DNA of 64,000 bases from Hymenolepis diminuta (taxonomy: Eukaryota; Platyhelminthes; Cestoda; Cyclophyllidea; Hymenolepididae): NCBI GenBank assembly GCA_900708905.1, contig CAADRB010000004.1, positions 4,505,257 to 4,569,256 of the forward strand. Reading direction: 5' to 3'. This document shows positions 63,743 through 64,000 of this stretch, piece after piece. Position 1 is the first letter of the stretch; every line of letters begins with the position of its first letter. The notes under the pieces were generated by a model. That model was not told the origin of the DNA, searched no databases, and saw only the letters and a list, made by a program, of their open reading frames with translations. Position numbers and translations under genes: made by a program.

Positions 63743-64000
63743 TTATCCAGATTTGAAGAGTAAAATAGCAACAGTATTCATGAAAAAGTATATAAAGTTA
63801 TTGTTTTCGTGTGTAACAAAGCTAAAATGAACAAAATAATTGTCAAATACAAAATACACAAATATATAATTGAATAAATCAATAATCAGTACCTTCCATA
63901 ACTTCGACCTACTATACAGTGCCAGGTAGCACCATATCTCATGTCAAATTCCCTTTTGATGTGACCCGCAATATCTTTTTCCAATACGTGGTATTTCATG
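63743..64000 (-). CDS. LC8-like dynein light chain, 5' end beyond window
   Basis: Exon 1 (partial) 63893-64000 and exon 2 63743-63821, intron 71 nt. Visible residues: [29 protein letters not shown], then [26 protein letters not shown] in two parts across the strand. Unusual changes are SYG for NFG, Phe for Tyr in SYVTHE, Asn-Asn-Asn after HE, and Asn-Thr for the Gly-Gln of the FYxGQVA strand. Splice sites and stop are intact. Minus-strand AATAAA strings at 63739-63744 and 63729-63734 lie at or just past the stop. The N-terminal third is outside the window. Confidence 0.88.

Overview
This is a eukaryotic, AT-rich (by eye about two-thirds A+T), intron-bearing genomic window, with a 76-base assembly gap at 62678-62753. 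The gene content suggests a flatworm, most likely a parasitic one (cestode or trematode). The grounds are very short introns (36-80 nt) and a local expansion of one-intron LC8-type dynein light chain genes, a family known to be enlarged in tapeworms and flukes. No search could be run, so the species is not determined. I see no bacterial operon, phage, CRISPR array or complete autonomous transposon.

Layout. (1) 1834-6805, minus strand: a complete 11-exon PIAS-type SUMO E3 ligase (SAP, PINIT, SP-RING, SUMO-interacting motif, low-complexity tail), about 923 residues by my exon model. (2) 10248-10793, plus strand: a two-box HMGB protein with a 36-nt in-frame mini-intron and no acidic tail, divergently oriented from PIAS across about 3.4 kb. 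(3) About 10.8-26 kb: no recognisable gene. It holds tetranucleotide microsatellites, a GC-richer patch, two unidentified open frames and a 1-kb ORF-dense island bounded by diverged direct repeats. (4) About 26.3 kb to the window end: a cluster of LC8-like dynein light chain loci. Eight are complete (27.4, 29.6, 35.5, 38.7, 48.1, 54.7, 57.4 and 60.4 kb), one is cut by the window edge (63.7 kb) and seven are pseudogenes or exon fragments. They lie in three orientation blocks: minus, plus, minus. In every complete copy the single intron interrupts the same Ser codon, between the ...NFG and YVTHE motifs.

How the parts relate. PIAS and HMGB are nuclear proteins unrelated to the array. The array looks like a birth-and-death tandem family. 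Several intact copies share a promoter arrangement that I could align by eye: a roughly 20-bp box, a 28-30 bp gap, a TATA box, then the ATG about 40-58 bp further on. Array-edge copies (27.4, 60.4 and 63.7 kb) have divergent C-terminal beta strands and may have specialised. The spaces between copies carry degenerate SINE-like sequences, two of which resemble decayed hammerhead-ribozyme elements of the schistosome Sm-alpha type. I did not find a clearly new biological system. The shared promoter module and the divergent LC8 paralogues are the strongest leads.
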